The notes: generated by a model not told the origin, from the letters alone. A stretch of 64,000 bases of DNA from Pseudanabaena sp. Salubria-1 (GCA_023336205.1 JALQCR010000004.1:1-64000); one strand, 5' to 3'. Positions 45,504 through 55,730 are shown, counted from the stretch's first letter. Program-made: numbers and translations.

Positions 45504-48500
45504 ATGACCAACTACAACGCGATCGCCGAATCCAATAACTTCATCATTCTGGATCAATACAGTAAGCAATCGAAAGTTAGCGAAAGCTACCAAAGCGAAT
45601 ACGATTTGGAAGGCGAGTTTATTCAGGATTTAGTTAATCAAGGCTATCAATACCTGTCCAGCGTCACCAACCCGCAAGCCATGCTAGCCAACGTGCGCGA
45701 GCAGTTACAGACCCTCAATCATGTGCAGTTTAGCGATCGCGAATGGCAGCGCTTTGTAGAAACCTTTTTAGATAAACCTAGCGACAGCATCACCGATAAA
45801 ACCCGCAAAATCCATGACGACTATATCCATGATTTTGTATTTGATGATGGTCGCATTCAAAACATCTATCTGTTAGATAAAAAGAACCTTGCCTGTAATA
45901 AAGTCCAAGTGATCAAGCAATTTGAACAAAAGGGTAAACAAGCCAATCGCTACGATGTGACCATCTTGGTAAACGGCTTACCCCTCGTACAAATAGAACT
46001 AAAAAAGCGCGGCGTGGCAATTCGGGAAGCATTTAACCAAGTCCATCGCTACAGCAAAGAAAGCTTTAACGCCGAACATTCCCTATATAAATATTTGCAA
46101 CTATTTGTCATTTCCAACGGAACCAATACCCGCTACTTTGCCAACACCACCCAGCGCAATAAAAATAGCTTTGACTTCACCATGAACTGGGCGAAAGCCG
46201 ATAACAACCTGATCAAAGATCTGAAAGACTTTACCACCACATTTTTTCAGAAAAATACTCTGCTCAGTGTCTTATTGCAGTATTCAGTATTTGATGTGAA
46301 TGATACTTTACTGGTGATGCGCCCCTACCAGATTGCCGCCACCGAGCGCATTTTATGGAAAATCAACAGCGCCTACCAAGCCAAACAATGGAGCAAAATT
46401 GAGAGCGGCGGCTACATCTGGCACACCACAGGCTCAGGCAAAACCCTAACCAGCTTTAAGGCGGCACGACTGGCGACCGAGCTAGATTTTATCGACAAAG
46501 TGTTTTTTGTGGTCGATCGCAAAGACCTCGACTTCCAAACCATGAAAGAATATCAACGCTTTTCGCCCGATAGCGTCAATGGCTCTGACAGCACGGCGGG
46601 GCTGAAGCGTAATCTGGATAAAGACGACAACAAAATCATCGTCACCACGATCCAGAAACTGAATAACCTGATGAAAACCGAAAGCGACCTAGCCATCTAC
46701 AACAAGCAGGTCGTATTTATTTTTGATGAATGCCACCGCAGCCAGTTTGGTGAGGCGCAGAAGAACCTACGGAAAAAATTCAAGAAGTTTTATCAGTTTG
46801 GATTCACTGGCACGCCCATTTTTCCGCAAAACGCCTTGGGCGCAGACACCACCGCCAGCGTGTTTGGTCGTGAGCTACATTCCTATGTGATCACCGACGC
46901 GATCCGTGATGAAAAAGTGTTGAAGTTCAAGGTGGACTACAACGATGTGCGCCCAAAATTCAAAGCCATTGAAACCGAGCAAGACGAGCAGAAGCTAAAC
47001 GCCGCCGAAAACAAACAAGCCTTATTACACCCCAATCGCATTCGCGAGATTTCCCAATACATCTTGAATAACTTCCGCCAGAAAACTCACCGCTTGCAAG
47101 GGGGCGCTTATCAAGCCAGTAAGGGCTTTAATGCCCTGTTTGCAGTGAGCAGTGTGGACGCTGCCAAGCTATATTACGAAACATTTAAGCAGTTGCAATC
47201 TCAAGAACCCCCTCTAACTCCCCCTTTCAAAGGGGGAGAACCAGACTCAGTAAGCATCCCCCCTGCTAAGGGGGGACTGAGGGGGGTACAAAAACCCCTA
47301 AAAATCGCAACGATCTACTCCTTTACAGCCAACGAAGAACAGGATGCAGTGGGAGAAATCTCGGATGAAGGCTTTGATGTATCAGCCATGAACAGCAGTG
47401 CTAAAGAATTTTTAAGTGTGGCGATCGCTGACTATAACGCCCTGTTTAAAACCAACTTCAGCGTCGATAACAACGGTTTTCAAAACTACTACCGCGATCT
47501 TGCCAAGCAAGTAAAAGCCAAAGAAATCGATCTGCTGATCGTGGTGGGGATGTTCCTAACGGGATTTGATGCGCCTACACTCAACACGCTGTTTGTGGAC
47601 AAAAACCTGCGCTATCACGGTTTGCTGCAAGCCTATTCACGCACCAACCGCATTTATGATGCCACCAAAACCTTTGGCAATATCGTCACCTTCCGCGATT
47701 TAGAACAAGCTACCATCGATGCCATTACCCTGTTTGGCGATAAAAACACCAAAAACGTGGTGCTGGAAAAAAGCTACAAGGAATACATGGGCGGCTTTAC
47801 CGATGTGGTGACTGGCGAAGCGCGGCGCGGCTTTGTAGAGGTGGTGACAGAATTAGAGCAGCGTTTTCCCAACCCCGACGAGATTGTTTTAGAAAAAGAC
47901 AAAAAAGACTTTGCCAAGCTATTTGGTGAATACTTGCGCGTGGAAAATGTGCTGCAAAACTACGATGAATTTGCCAGCCTGAAAGCCTTGCAACAGGTCG
48001 ATATGAGTGACACGACGGCGGTTGAAGTATTTAAAGCAGAACACTATTTAAGTGATGAAGCCCTGACGACATTGCAAACAATCAAGGTTCCGAGCGATCG
48101 CACCATTCAAGATTACCGCTCCACCTACAACGATATCCGCGACTGGTTGCGCCGTGAAAAAAGGGAAGGTGAAAAAGAAAAATCGGCGATCGATTGGGAT
48201 GATGTGGTGTTTGAAGTGGATTTGCTGAAATCCCAAGAGATCAATCTGGATTACATTCTTGAGCTGATTTTTGAGCAGAATAAAAAGAATAAAAGTAAGG
48301 GTGAATTGATCGAAGAAGTGCGCCGCTTGATTCGTGCCAGCCTAGGCAATCGAGCCAAAGAAAGCCTGATTGTGGATTTCATTAATCAAACCAATCTCGA
48401 TGAGATGACAGACAAAGCCAGCATCATTGATACCTTCTATAAATTTGCCCAAGCCGAGCAAGCCCGCGAAGTAGATGAGTTGATTCGTTCAGAAGGCTTG

Positions 48501-48695
48501 AAGGTCGAAGAAGCCAAGCGTTATATCAGTGCCTCCCTGAAGCGCGAGTTCGCCAGCGAGAATGGGACTGAGTTAAATTCAACCCTGCCGAAAATGAGTC
48601 CGCTTAATCCACAATACAAAACCAAGAAACAAAGCGTTTTCCAAAAAATCGCGGCGTTTGTTGAGAAGTTTAAAGGCGTAGGCGGGCAGATTTAG
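45504..48695 (+). CDS. hsdR: Type I restriction endonuclease subunit HsdR
   Basis: This 1063-aa motor-nuclease subunit carries an N-terminal PD-(D/E)xK nuclease motif ([20 protein letters not shown], about residues 150-170), helicase Walker [12 protein letters not shown] (about 307-317), DECHRSQFG (about 410-418), FTGTP and the later SF2 motifs ([26 protein letters not shown]), and a C-terminal helical region. Residues about 568-596 ([11 protein letters not shown]...AKGGLRGV) are encoded by an inserted palindromic repeat (47207-47288) without breaking the frame, between helicase domains 1 and 2. Apart from that it is full length. With HsdM interrupted, the R subunit should be unable to assemble into an active complex. 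Confidence 0.93.
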   Translation: MTNYNAIAESNNFIILDQYSKQSKVSESYQSEYDLEGEFIQDLVNQGYQYLSSVTNPQAMLANVREQLQTLNHVQFSDREWQRFVETFLDKPSDSITDKTRKIHDDYIHDFVFDDGRIQNIYLLDKKNLACNKVQVIKQFEQKGKQANRYDVTILVNGLPLVQIELKKRGVAIREAFNQVHRYSKESFNAEHSLYKYLQLFVISNGTNTRYFANTTQRNKNSFDFTMNWAKADNNLIKDLKDFTTTFFQKNTLLSVLLQYSVFDVNDTLLVMRPYQIAATERILWKINSAYQAKQWSKIESGGYIWHTTGSGKTLTSFKAARLATELDFIDKVFFVVDRKDLDFQTMKEYQRFSPDSVNGSDSTAGLKRNLDKDDNKIIVTTIQKLNNLMKTESDLAIYNKQVVFIFDECHRSQFGEAQKNLRKKFKKFYQFGFTGTPIFPQNALGADTTASVFGRELHSYVITDAIRDEKVLKFKVDYNDVRPKFKAIETEQDEQKLNAAENKQALLHPNRIREISQYILNNFRQKTHRLQGGAYQASKGFNALFAVSSVDAAKLYYETFKQLQSQEPPLTPPFKGGEPDSVSIPPAKGGLRGVQKPLKIATIYSFTANEEQDAVGEISDEGFDVSAMNSSAKEFLSVAIADYNALFKTNFSVDNNGFQNYYRDLAKQVKAKEIDLLIVVGMFLTGFDAPTLNTLFVDKNLRYHGLLQAYSRTNRIYDATKTFGNIVTFRDLEQATIDAITLFGDKNTKNVVLEKSYKEYMGGFTDVVTGEARRGFVEVVTELEQRFPNPDEIVLEKDKKDFAKLFGEYLRVENVLQNYDEFASLKALQQVDMSDTTAVEVFKAEHYLSDEALTTLQTIKVPSDRTIQDYRSTYNDIRDWLRREKREGEKEKSAIDWDDVVFEVDLLKSQEINLDYILELIFEQNKKNKSKGELIEEVRRLIRASLGNRAKESLIVDFINQTNLDEMTDKASIIDTFYKFAQAEQAREVDELIRSEGLKVEEAKRYISASLKREFASENGTELNSTLPKMSPLNPQYKTKKQSVFQKIAAFVEKFKGVGGQI
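47207..47288 (+). repeat. C/G palindromic repeat inserted in frame in hsdR
   Basis: CCCCCTCTAACTCCCCC leads to a CTTTCAAAG tip and GGGGG, with a second inverse unit CCCCCCTGCTAAGGGGGG. It is the same repeat as in fic and at the ends of hsdS and the DUF559 gene. It adds about 28 codons. Confidence 0.88.
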
Positions 48696-48832
48696 GACTG
48701 CCTATGCGCGAACAACGGAAAGCAAACCGTTATACCAAACCGAAAGGCACGACAAAGCTAGGGCGGCGCAAATAAAGTATCAATTCTGGTTTTATACTTA
48801 GTACTTTACTTATTTGCTTGTCCCTTATTATT

Positions 48833-49360
48833 ATGCGATCGCTAAAATCTTTGAAATCTCTCACCATCGTATCAAGCTTAATCGGCATCATTGCGATCGC
48901 CGCATGTTCTAGTCCTACCCCAGAGACAAAATCATCTCTACCAAATCCTATCTCAACTCCCGCTAATCCTAGCGAACAAACTAAAGCCACTGCTCCAAAA
49001 AATAGTGAAAAAGCCAGTGAAAACCCCAATGAGAATCATGGCAAAGCTAATCAAGGTGGACAAGTTGTTGAAGTTGGTGCATACCATTTAGAATTGGTCG
49101 CGATCAACGAAGATGGAGGTGTGCATATCGATCTGTTTTTACAAAATGGCAGTGACCATTCACCAATTCCTGATGCAAAAGTAAGCGCACAGGTGCAACT
49201 CCCCAATGGCACAAAAAAGTCTTTAGATATGCCATATAAGGCGGATGGAAAACATTATGGAGCATTGTTGTCTGAGACAATTGCAGGGGAATACAAGGTC
49301 GTAATCCTCAGCGAAATTAAAGGTGAGAAGATCAATGGTAGATTTACTTTTAAGCGATAA
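48833..49360 (+). CDS. Lipoprotein of unknown function, upstream of rppA/rppB
   Basis: This 175-aa protein has a lipoprotein signal (lipobox IAAC, Cys about residue 20 from ATG 48833), a Ser/Pro/Asn/Lys-rich linker (about 25-65) and a beta domain (HGKANQGGQVVEVGAYHLELVAIN... to NGRFTFKR). The HGKANQGGQVVEVGAYHLE motif resembles the His-rich start found in metal-efflux adaptor and periplasmic proteins. A TTG 15 bases earlier is in frame but lacks a ribosome-binding site. It is followed by a response regulator and histidine kinase in the same direction and may be a periplasmic partner of that system. Confidence 0.7.
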   Translation: MRSLKSLKSLTIVSSLIGIIAIAACSSPTPETKSSLPNPISTPANPSEQTKATAPKNSEKASENPNENHGKANQGGQVVEVGAYHLELVAINEDGGVHIDLFLQNGSDHSPIPDAKVSAQVQLPNGTKKSLDMPYKADGKHYGALLSETIAGEYKVVILSEIKGEKINGRFTFKR

Positions 49361-49366
49361 GGGTTT

Positions 49367-49399
49367 TGTAATGTGCGGTGCAAAGCGTCGGACATTACA
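49367..49399. promoter_or_regulatory. TGTAATGT dyad just upstream of rppA
   Basis: TGTAATGT (49367-49374) and ACATTACA (49392-49399) form a perfect 8-bp inverted repeat, 14 bases before the ATG. It may be an operator or an mRNA hairpin; its core also contains the small GGTGCAAAGC-type tip seen in the window's hairpins. Confidence 0.4.
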
Positions 49400-49412
49400 C
49401 CAGAAATAAACT

Positions 49413-50135
49413 ATGCGAATTCTATTAGTAGAAGATGAACCTGACCTTGGCGCAGCGATCGCAAATCGTTTGCGCCAAGAAAAGTATGTCGTCGATTGGG
49501 CAAAGGATGGCGCTGAGGCTTGGAATTATCTGGAGAGCCAATGGACTCAATATACTGTTGGGATTTTTGATTGGATGTTACCGAAATTGTCAGGTTTGGA
49601 ACTATGTAAAAGATTGCGATCGCAAAAAAGCACCTTGCCAATTTTAATGCTCACAGCCAAAGATAGCATCGAAGATCGAGTCACTGGGCTGGATGCAGGA
49701 GCCGACGACTATCTGGTGAAACCTTTTGGAATGGTTGAGTTGTTGGCACGATTGCGAGCATTACAAAGGCGATCGCCTCAATTGCAAGCGATTCAACTAA
49801 AAGTAGGAAATCTCACCCTTGATTACAATACGGCAACGGTTTCTTCTGAAGATACTAATGGAATCACGCAAGTTCCCTTAACCGCTAAAGAGTTTCAACT
49901 TTTAGAATACTTCATGCAGCGTCCCAATCAGATTATTTCTCGCGATCAAATTCTCTATCAACTATGGGAAATCCAATCAGAACCAGAAAGCAATGTGGTT
50001 GCCGCCCAAATGCGTTTGCTAAGACGCAAACTAGCCGATAGTAATTGCCTCATCTCCATTGAAACCATCTATGGATTAGGGTATCGCCTGAATCAGAAGC
50101 CTGAATTAATAAAGGAATTAGATGAACCAGAATAG
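49413..50135 (+). CDS. rppA: OmpR-family response regulator, RppA/NrsR type
   Basis: This 240-aa protein has a receiver domain (MRILLVEDEPDLGAAIANRL, phospho-acceptor Asp in GIFDWMLPKLSG, Thr in MLTAKD, Lys in DYLVKPFG) and an OmpR winged-helix domain (LTAKEFQLLEYFMQRP, YGLGYRL). The sequence, particularly VGIFDWMLPKLSGLELC, is like cyanobacterial RppA, which in Synechocystis (as NrsR) controls nickel efflux and is redox responsive. It overlaps the kinase gene by 14 bases. The symbol is a homology-based guess. Confidence 0.88.
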   Translation: MRILLVEDEPDLGAAIANRLRQEKYVVDWAKDGAEAWNYLESQWTQYTVGIFDWMLPKLSGLELCKRLRSQKSTLPILMLTAKDSIEDRVTGLDAGADDYLVKPFGMVELLARLRALQRRSPQLQAIQLKVGNLTLDYNTATVSSEDTNGITQVPLTAKEFQLLEYFMQRPNQIISRDQILYQLWEIQSEPESNVVAAQMRLLRRKLADSNCLISIETIYGLGYRLNQKPELIKELDEPE

Positions 50136-51456
50136 TCTATTTTTTCGCGCCCGTTGGCGACTTGCCCTCTGGTATTCAGGTGTGATGGGCATCATTCTTT
50201 GTCTCGCGGGAGTAGGCGCTTATCAAATGATGGTTCATGCTCATTGGCAAGGCTTACAAGACGAAATCGAAGCAGTGGCGGGAACTCTGCACGATACGCT
50301 TGAGCCAATGTTGCACCAGCCTGATCAAATGAATCCATACGTTCAGAATGTACTTCCCAATCTCTGTATAGTGAGTGAACCATGCGCTAATTCTCCACAA
50401 AATCAAAGCAAGCGACATATTCTCGGTGTCACCCAAACCAATGATTATTACATCCATTTTCGCGATCGCAACTACCAGACCATCGCCACGGTTGGTAACC
50501 TGCCAGAAGCAGAAGTAAATAGGGGAGTCATTTGGCAAATACTCCGAGATCCGCAAGGCAGGAACTATTATCAATTCTCACTATTGCTCAAAAATTCCGC
50601 AGGATTACCTTGGGGCTATATGCAAATCGGGCGATCGATGGCAGATTATGATCGACATTTGAGCGAGTCAAGACTCGCTCTATTATTGGGGCTTCCCATT
50701 GGATTTATCGCGATCGCGATCGCCAGTTGGTATTTAGCCAAAATCGCCATGCATCCCGTTTATACATCTTATCAACAGATCCAACAATTCACCGCTGATG
50801 TTGCCCATGAGTTACGCACACCCCTCGCCGCCATCCAAGCTACGGTTGAATCATCCTTAGCGATGGATGTACTTCCAGAAACTGATTCTCGCAATGTCTT
50901 AAATGTAATTGATCGCCAAAATGGTCGCCTGTCTCAACTCGTTGGAGATTTATTGCTATTATCACGATTAGATATCGAAACAAATCCACCAAAGTTTTCA
51001 CCCTGTTGTCTGAATGATATTCTCAGCGATCTTGTCGAAGAATTAGCACCCCTAGCTCTAGCTTCAGACATTAGCCTAAATCTCAGTCTTAAAACTGAAA
51101 CACGCATATTTGTGATGGGCAATGAGTCTCAGCTATATCGGCTATTCTCGAATCTCATCGCCAACGCTATTCAATATTCCAATCTAAATGGAACTGCATC
51201 TATTTCCCTAACTCTCCAAGATCGCGATGCGATCGCCCAAATTCGCGATACGGGTATCGGCATTGCTGAACAGGATTTACCTCATATTTTTGATCGCTTT
51301 TATCGAGTAAATAGCGATCGCTCTCGGACTACAGGAGGTTCAGGTTTGGGTTTAGCAATTGCTAAAGCGATCGCCAATAGGCATCGTGGGAATATTCAAG
51401 TAACTAGCGAATTAGGAAAAGGTAGCGAATTTGTAGTTTCTTTTAAGTCGGTTTAA
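50122..51456 (+). CDS. rppB: Sensor histidine kinase, RppB/NrsS type
   Basis: This 444-aa protein has a first membrane helix (about residues 12-32), a periplasmic sensor region (about 33-185) with a CIVSEPC motif (two cysteines) plus a PDQMNPYVQNVLPN stretch, and a second helix (about 192-212). The phospho-acceptor motif FTADVAHELRTPLAAIQ has the His near 239. The ATPase domain shows NLIANAIQYS (N box), DTGIGI (G1), FDRFYR (F box) and GGSGLGLAI (G2). The sequence matches the cyanobacterial RppB group. Its start lies inside the end of rppA, so translation is coupled. The two cysteines could bind metal or sense redox. Confidence 0.9.
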   Translation: MNQNSLFFRARWRLALWYSGVMGIILCLAGVGAYQMMVHAHWQGLQDEIEAVAGTLHDTLEPMLHQPDQMNPYVQNVLPNLCIVSEPCANSPQNQSKRHILGVTQTNDYYIHFRDRNYQTIATVGNLPEAEVNRGVIWQILRDPQGRNYYQFSLLLKNSAGLPWGYMQIGRSMADYDRHLSESRLALLLGLPIGFIAIAIASWYLAKIAMHPVYTSYQQIQQFTADVAHELRTPLAAIQATVESSLAMDVLPETDSRNVLNVIDRQNGRLSQLVGDLLLLSRLDIETNPPKFSPCCLNDILSDLVEELAPLALASDISLNLSLKTETRIFVMGNESQLYRLFSNLIANAIQYSNLNGTASISLTLQDRDAIAQIRDTGIGIAEQDLPHIFDRFYRVNSDRSRTTGGSGLGLAIAKAIANRHRGNIQVTSELGKGSEFVVSFKSV

Positions 51457-51501
51457 GCATCCTCCTAAATCCCCCAATTCTGGGGGATTTAGGAGGATGC
51501 T
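51456..51501 (+). terminator. Hairpin terminator after rppB
   Basis: AGCATCCTCCTAAATCCCCC pairs with GGGGGATTTAGGAGGATGCT around AATTCT, immediately after the stop codon, followed by TATTTTCTTCTT. A second C/G hairpin (about 51514-51527) with GGGGGCTAGGGGGCG follows. Confidence 0.75.
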
Positions 51502-51606
51502 TATTTTCTTCTTCCCCCAGAATTGGGGGCTAGGGGGCGATTGATTGTTGATTTGACTAGTTTTTATGGGTACACCACAAGCCTTTGCTGGACAAGACAG
51601 TAGTTA

Positions 51607-52560
51607 TTAACTCAGCGCCATCAATTCAGGATCTTGGAATAGAGGCGTACTCAAATAACGCTCACCAAAACTAGGCTGAATCATCACCACCATTTTGCCA
51701 GCATTCTCAGGACGCTTGGCAATTTGTACTGCTGCATAAAGGGCTGCTCCACTAGAGATTCCCGATAGAAGTCCTTCTTCACGCGCTAATCTACGACCGA
51801 ATGCGATCGCTTGATCATCAGTCACAGGAATAATCTCATCAATCAGTTCTGTTTTGAGAACTTCAGGGATAAATCCCGCGCCGATGCCTTGGATTTTGTG
51901 GGGACCTGGGCGACTGCCTGCCAAGACTTGACTGTTGGCTGGCTCAACTGCGATCGCTTTAAACGAAGGCTTACGCGATTTAATCACTTCAGCAATCCCT
52001 GTAATCGTTCCACCAGTGCCAACTCCAGAGATTAGAAAATCAATCTGTCCTTCCGTATCTTCCCAAATCTCTTCGGCTGTAGTCTTACGATGGATTGCAG
52101 GATTAGATGGATTGCGGAACTGTTGCAACATATAGGCATCGGGAGTACTTTCGCTAATTTCCTTAGCGCGACGGATTGCGCCGCCCATGCCTTCAGTGCC
52201 AGGGGTAAGTTCGAGGGTAGCACCATAAGCGCGTAACATGGATCGCCTCTCCATACTCATGGTTTCGGGCATAGTCAAGATTAATTTATAACCCTTCGCA
52301 GCAGCAACCATCGCCAGAGCAATCCCTGTATTACCCGATGTTGGCTCGACCAAAATCGTCTTATTTGGCGAAATTAAGCCCTGTTCTTCGGCTTCTTGGA
52401 TCATGTTCACGCCAATACGATCCTTGACGGAGGCGGCGGGATTCATGCCCTCTAGTTTGACAATAATTCGCGCCACGCAGCCTTCAGCCTTGGGGATGCG
52501 CTGCAATTCAACCAGTGGGGTACGTCCGACTAATTCGGTTATGTTATTGGCGATTTTCAT
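51607..52560 (-). CDS. cysK: Cysteine synthase A (O-acetylserine sulfhydrylase)
   Basis: This 317-aa PLP enzyme makes cysteine from O-acetylserine and sulfide. Visible motifs are the PLP lysine in AASVKDRIG (about K43), the substrate loop [11 protein letters not shown] (about 69-79), the PLP-phosphate loop [11 protein letters not shown] and the C-terminal ISSGAAL. Length and motifs are standard for CysK; cyanobacteria usually have several paralogues. It is monocistronic, on the opposite strand to rppAB. Confidence 0.95.
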   Translation of the reverse strand: MKIANNITELVGRTPLVELQRIPKAEGCVARIIVKLEGMNPAASVKDRIGVNMIQEAEEQGLISPNKTILVEPTSGNTGIALAMVAAAKGYKLILTMPETMSMERRSMLRAYGATLELTPGTEGMGGAIRRAKEISESTPDAYMLQQFRNPSNPAIHRKTTAEEIWEDTEGQIDFLISGVGTGGTITGIAEVIKSRKPSFKAIAVEPANSQVLAGSRPGPHKIQGIGAGFIPEVLKTELIDEIIPVTDDQAIAFGRRLAREEGLLSGISSGAALYAAVQIAKRPENAGKMVVMIQPSFGERYLSTPLFQDPELMALS

Positions 52561-52790
52561 AGATAAATGCTAACCGTAAATGCTTAAGAGATTGCGAGTA
52601 AATGAGCTTGTAGTCAACTTTAGAGCATTTTTGAGAGCTTTGGATTTCTTGGTATAAGGAGGCGATCGCTGCTTTTATCTCCCAAAAGCTACACACACTA
52701 ACCTTTTTCGGCTTTAATAGGGATATTGCGATCGCAAAAAAATTTCACAACATCATCACAAACTTATTAATTAATATTAAACAAACTCCT

Positions 52791-53198
52791 ATGGCTGCTA
52801 CTTTAAAAGATTTTTTAGAAGAATGTCACACTCTCGGCTTAGTCCGCTTGATCGTCACCAGCGATGCGGGTGTGCTGGAAGCAAGGGTAAATATCGAGAA
52901 GCTTTTTTACGCGGAACTCCCCAAGGGCAAGTATGCGAATATGCATTCTGAGCATATCGAGTTTCACCTAAACATGGACAAAATCACTGATGTCCGCTTT
53001 GAAACAGGCGAAGCCAAACGCGGCAATTTCACTACCTACGCTATCCGCTTCCTCGATGCCGATGACAAGGCTCAAATGAGCGCTTTCCTGCAATGGGGTA
53101 AACCAGGTGAATATGCTGAAGGGCAAGTTGAGGCATGGTCTACCCTCAAAGACAAGTACGGCGAAACTTGGAAGCCTGAGCCTGTTGAAAGTGTGTAG
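52791..53198 (+). CDS. ChuX/HutX-like small cytoplasmic protein
   Basis: This 135-aa protein shows an alternating beta pattern with FYAELPKGKYANMHSEHIEFHLNM and a later AIRFLDADDKAQMSAFLQWGKP and VEAWSTLKDKYG. Layout and spacing resemble the ChuX/HutX heme-carrier fold (KGKYANMH, IRFLDADDKAQM, ending EAWSTL). Heme binding is a guess, as the key histidines cannot be confirmed. It is a single gene, with the first TA-island repeat array just after it. Confidence 0.6.
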   Translation: MAATLKDFLEECHTLGLVRLIVTSDAGVLEARVNIEKLFYAELPKGKYANMHSEHIEFHLNMDKITDVRFETGEAKRGNFTTYAIRFLDADDKAQMSAFLQWGKPGEYAEGQVEAWSTLKDKYGETWKPEPVESV

Positions 53199-53220
53199 GT
53201 CATAATTGTCAATATTTCTA

Positions 53221-53450
53221 TCTGCGATCGCTCCAGAGCGAAAATCCATTCAATTTTCCCACCCACATCAAACAGCGATCGCCTCTCACCACCTACAAAC
53301 CCGAGCGCCTATTCACCCAAACCAAAAAGTGATCGCACTTCCATCCACAAAACCCGATCGCCTATTTCCCACAGCAAACAACGATTGCCCCCTCACCACC
53401 CACAAAGCCCAATCGCCTAAATTTCAAAATCAAACAGCGATTAGAAAAGA
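53221..53450. repeat. HIP1-anchored repeat array 1
   Basis: Alternating half-units built on GATCGCCTATTYCC...CAAACAG and GCGATCGCCYCTCACCACCCACAAA. The unit is about 55 bases. It opens the island between the ChuX-like gene and DUF29. Confidence 0.85.
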
Positions 53451-53927
53451 CTAAAGTGAATTTTGAATATCGTTCCAAAAGTCTAAATTCAGTAGATCAT
53501 CAAGTGATCTGCTGAATTGCCATGTTTCTGGGAACTTCGTTGTGTTATATTCTGGACGCAGTTTTTTGAGACATTGCTGATAAACCGTATCAAGGATTTT
53601 TGAATAGTCGTTCTGCAAACTGGGAGAAGTTTCGATTAAATCCTCAATTTCAGGGCGAATATTGCGAATTGTTCTTTCCCATCCGTTGTATTCCAGTTGC
53701 ATATCGACATAGCATCGTTTTATAATATGTTCGATGAGAGCGCGAATTTGTCCCTTGAGCGCATTTTTTTGAGCTTTTCCCAATGAGTCAATCTCCTCAA
53801 TCAAATTATTAATATCTAGTTGTTTAAAGTCACCAGTGTGTAAATGGGCAATCGTTTCTTCTATCCATAGCAAGAAATCACGGTCATATAAACTTGATGA
53901 TTTTGTTGATATTAAAGCTTGTGCCAT
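53451..53927 (-). CDS. DUF29 family protein
   Basis: This 158-aa protein has the DUF29 helical pattern: SLYDRDFLLWIEETIAHL, then INNLIEEIDSLGKAQKNALK, LIEHIIKRCYVD and WERTIRNIRPEIEDL. DUF29 is abundant in cyanobacteria, usually next to repeats and mobile DNA; function unknown. ATG 53927 has GAGGAG about 10 bases upstream; a longer frame to 53969 lacks a site. Confidence 0.85.
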   Translation of the reverse strand: MAQALISTKSSSLYDRDFLLWIEETIAHLHTGDFKQLDINNLIEEIDSLGKAQKNALKGQIRALIEHIIKRCYVDMQLEYNGWERTIRNIRPEIEDLIETSPSLQNDYSKILDTVYQQCLKKLRPEYNTTKFPETWQFSRSLDDLLNLDFWNDIQNSL

Positions 53928-54039
53928 TTGTTTTTGACTCCTCGCTAAATTATGCGATCGCCTACTCAATGCTTTAGGGATTGTATATCTCGCTCTATTC
54001 TAAACGAATTTAATGCCTGAAGACACCCGACGCAAATTC

Positions 54040-54180
54040 CCCTCATCAACCAGCGATCGCCCCTCAACCCACAAAACCCGATCACCTATTCCCCCCAATC
54101 AACCAGCGATCGCCCCTCATCACCCAAAACCCGATCGCCTATTCACCCAAACCAACCAGCGATCGCCAAACTCAGCAAAA
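54040..54180. repeat. HIP1-anchored repeat array 2
   Basis: About 2.5 units, each with CCCGATCRCCTATTC.CCC and CAACCAGCGATCGCC. It lies between DUF29 and hicB. Confidence 0.85.
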
Positions 54181-54241
54181 ATCAATTATGATCAACTTAG
54201 ATGAAATCTAAAGACTAACATCTTAAAAGAATCAAGATTAT

Positions 54242-54478
54242 ATGAAAAACAGCAAAAAAGCATACAACTATACGGTGCTTCTAGAAAAGGAAGAAGATGG
54301 AGGCTATCACGCTTTTTGTCCTATTCTCAGAGGCTGTCATTCTCAGGGGGATACTTTTGAAGAGGCGATCGCTAATATTACAGAAGCTATTGAGCTATAT
54401 ATTGAAAGTTTAATAGCTGATAGTCAGCCTATCCCTAGAGAAAATTTAATTGTCAAACCTCTGAGTGTTTTGGTATGA
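54242..54478 (+). CDS. hicB: HicB-family antitoxin
   Basis: This 78-aa antitoxin has the HicB partial RNase-H fold: YTVLLEKEEDGGYHAFCPILRGCHSQGDTFEEA, with the conserved GGYHAFCP and GCHSQGDT segments (about residues 20-40), and IELYIESLIADSQPIP. It lacks a C-terminal DNA-binding domain. It precedes hicA, which starts within its last codons (ATGA overlap). Confidence 0.9.
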   Translation: MKNSKKAYNYTVLLEKEEDGGYHAFCPILRGCHSQGDTFEEAIANITEAIELYIESLIADSQPIPRENLIVKPLSVLV

Positions 54479-54705
54479 GCAACTTTCCAAGTGTTAAGGC
54501 TAAGGAGTTTATCAGAGTTATCGAAAAGTTGGGGTTTTATTTCGATCGCCAAAAAGGAAGTCATGCTATTTACAAAAATATTCAGGGAAAAAGAGTTGTT
54601 GTTCCAATTCATTCTGGAAAAGATATTAAACAAGGTACTTTGATGGGAATGATTCAAGATGTTGATGTTGACAAAGAGACTTTTTTCAAATTACTACAAG
54701 AATAA
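54475..54705 (+). CDS. hicA: HicA-family mRNA interferase toxin
   Basis: This 76-aa toxin has the double-stranded-RNA-binding-like fold: VKAKEFIRVIEKLGFYFDRQKGSHAIYKN, with the catalytic histidine in GSHAIY (about His30), and the HSGKDIKQGTLMGMIQD region. Such toxins cleave mRNA. It is coupled to hicB by a 4-base ATGA overlap and both look intact. Confidence 0.9.
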   Translation: MSNFPSVKAKEFIRVIEKLGFYFDRQKGSHAIYKNIQGKRVVVPIHSGKDIKQGTLMGMIQDVDVDKETFFKLLQE

Positions 54706-54706
54706 A

Positions 54707-54865
54707 GCGATCACCCCTCAAAATCAAACAGCGATCGCCTCTTCATCACCAACAAAACCCAATCGCCTAAATCTCAACATAAAACAGCGATTGCCCCTCA
54801 CCCAGCCACAAAACCGATCACCTTTTCCCTCAACACAAAACAGCGGTCGCCCCTCAATCTCTAAA
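54707..54865. repeat. HIP1-anchored repeat array 3
   Basis: A degenerate array of about three units between hicA and the DUF433 gene (CAAACAGCGATCGCC, AAACAGCGATTGCCC, ACAGCGGTCGCCC). The central HIP1 sites are mutated in places. Confidence 0.8.
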
Positions 54866-54916
54866 TTCTTGTAAGGACGCTGTTATTATGAAATTAGTTA
54901 TGTGCAAATCTTGGTT

Positions 54917-55156
54917 ATGAATGAATATCGCGATCGCATACGCATCAGTCCGCATATTCGTAGTGGTAAGCCATGTATAGTTAATACACGCATTGCCGTA
55001 TCAGATGTGTTTGACTATCTTGGCGGAGGGATGACTGTTGACGAAGTATTAGATGATTTTCCTGATTTAACCCTTGCGGATATACAGGCTTGTTTTGCTT
55101 TTGCAGCCGATCGAGATCGCCGTTTAACAGTGGTTCCCTATGAAGTTGCTGTTTGA
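54917..55156 (+). CDS. DUF433 antitoxin-like protein
   Basis: This 79-aa protein is of the DUF433 family (YRDRIRISPHIRSGKPCIV, then TRIAVSDVFDYLGGGMTVDEVL, DFPDLTLADIQACFAFA). It has an HTH-like fold, typically an antitoxin for PIN-like DUF5615 toxins. I chose ATG 54917, where homologues begin; a GTG at 54902 is in frame. It overlaps the DUF5615 gene by 17 bases. Confidence 0.88.
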   Translation: MNEYRDRIRISPHIRSGKPCIVNTRIAVSDVFDYLGGGMTVDEVLDDFPDLTLADIQACFAFAADRDRRLTVVPYEVAV

Positions 55157-55475
55157 TGAGAATTTATCTCCAAAGTTGCCGCGTATATTATCTGTAGATT
55201 TTCCAGAGAGTATGCACGTTCGTGATTGCGGATTGAAGGGATTTCCTGATGAGGATGTTTGGGAATATGCTCGAAACAATGGATTTACAATAGTTTCCAA
55301 GGATTCAGATTTTTATCAACGGAGTTTGCTTTATGGGCATCCGCCGAAGCTTGTCTGGTTGAGAATTGGCAATTGTAATCGTGATATTCTCGTAGCACTA
55401 ATCACTAAATACAAGGAACAAATTTATTTGCTAGACAGCAATCCATCTGAGTCGATATTAGTAATTTTAAGTTGA
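55140..55475 (+). CDS. DUF5615 PIN-like toxin
   Basis: This 111-aa protein begins MKLLFDENLSPKLP with the catalytic acidic D/E cluster of PIN-like (Mut7-C) nucleases, then GFPDEDVWEYARNNGFTIVSKDSDF (conserved D residues) and RIGNCNRDIL. It is probably an RNase toxin neutralised by the DUF433 protein encoded upstream. Translation is coupled by the 17-base overlap. Confidence 0.88.
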   Translation: MKLLFDENLSPKLPRILSVDFPESMHVRDCGLKGFPDEDVWEYARNNGFTIVSKDSDFYQRSLLYGHPPKLVWLRIGNCNRDILVALITKYKEQIYLLDSNPSESILVILS

Positions 55476-55477
55476 AT

Positions 55478-55730
55478 CGCCCCTTAATAAAAATTAACAA
55501 ACGATCGCCACACATCAACCACAAAACCCGATCACCTGTTTCCTCATCACCAAAACAGCGATCACCCCACATCAACCACAAAACCCGATCGCCTATTTCC
55601 TCAAATCAACCAGCGATCGCTCCTCACCTCACCACCCACAAAACCCGATCGCCATACCTCAAATCAAACAGAGATCGCCTCTCACCACCCACAAAACCCT
55701 ATCGCCTATTTCCCCGTCAAACAGCGATTT
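55478..55730. repeat. HIP1-anchored repeat array 4
   Basis: About five units. It ends in TTTCCCCGTCAAACAGCGATTT, the same junction that precedes the second YoeB copy at 63770. Confidence 0.88.

Noticed and set aside
48704..48775. 23-codon basic ORF after hsdR
   Set aside because: It is too short to judge; no ribosome-binding site or homologue is apparent, though it begins with ATG and is unbroken.
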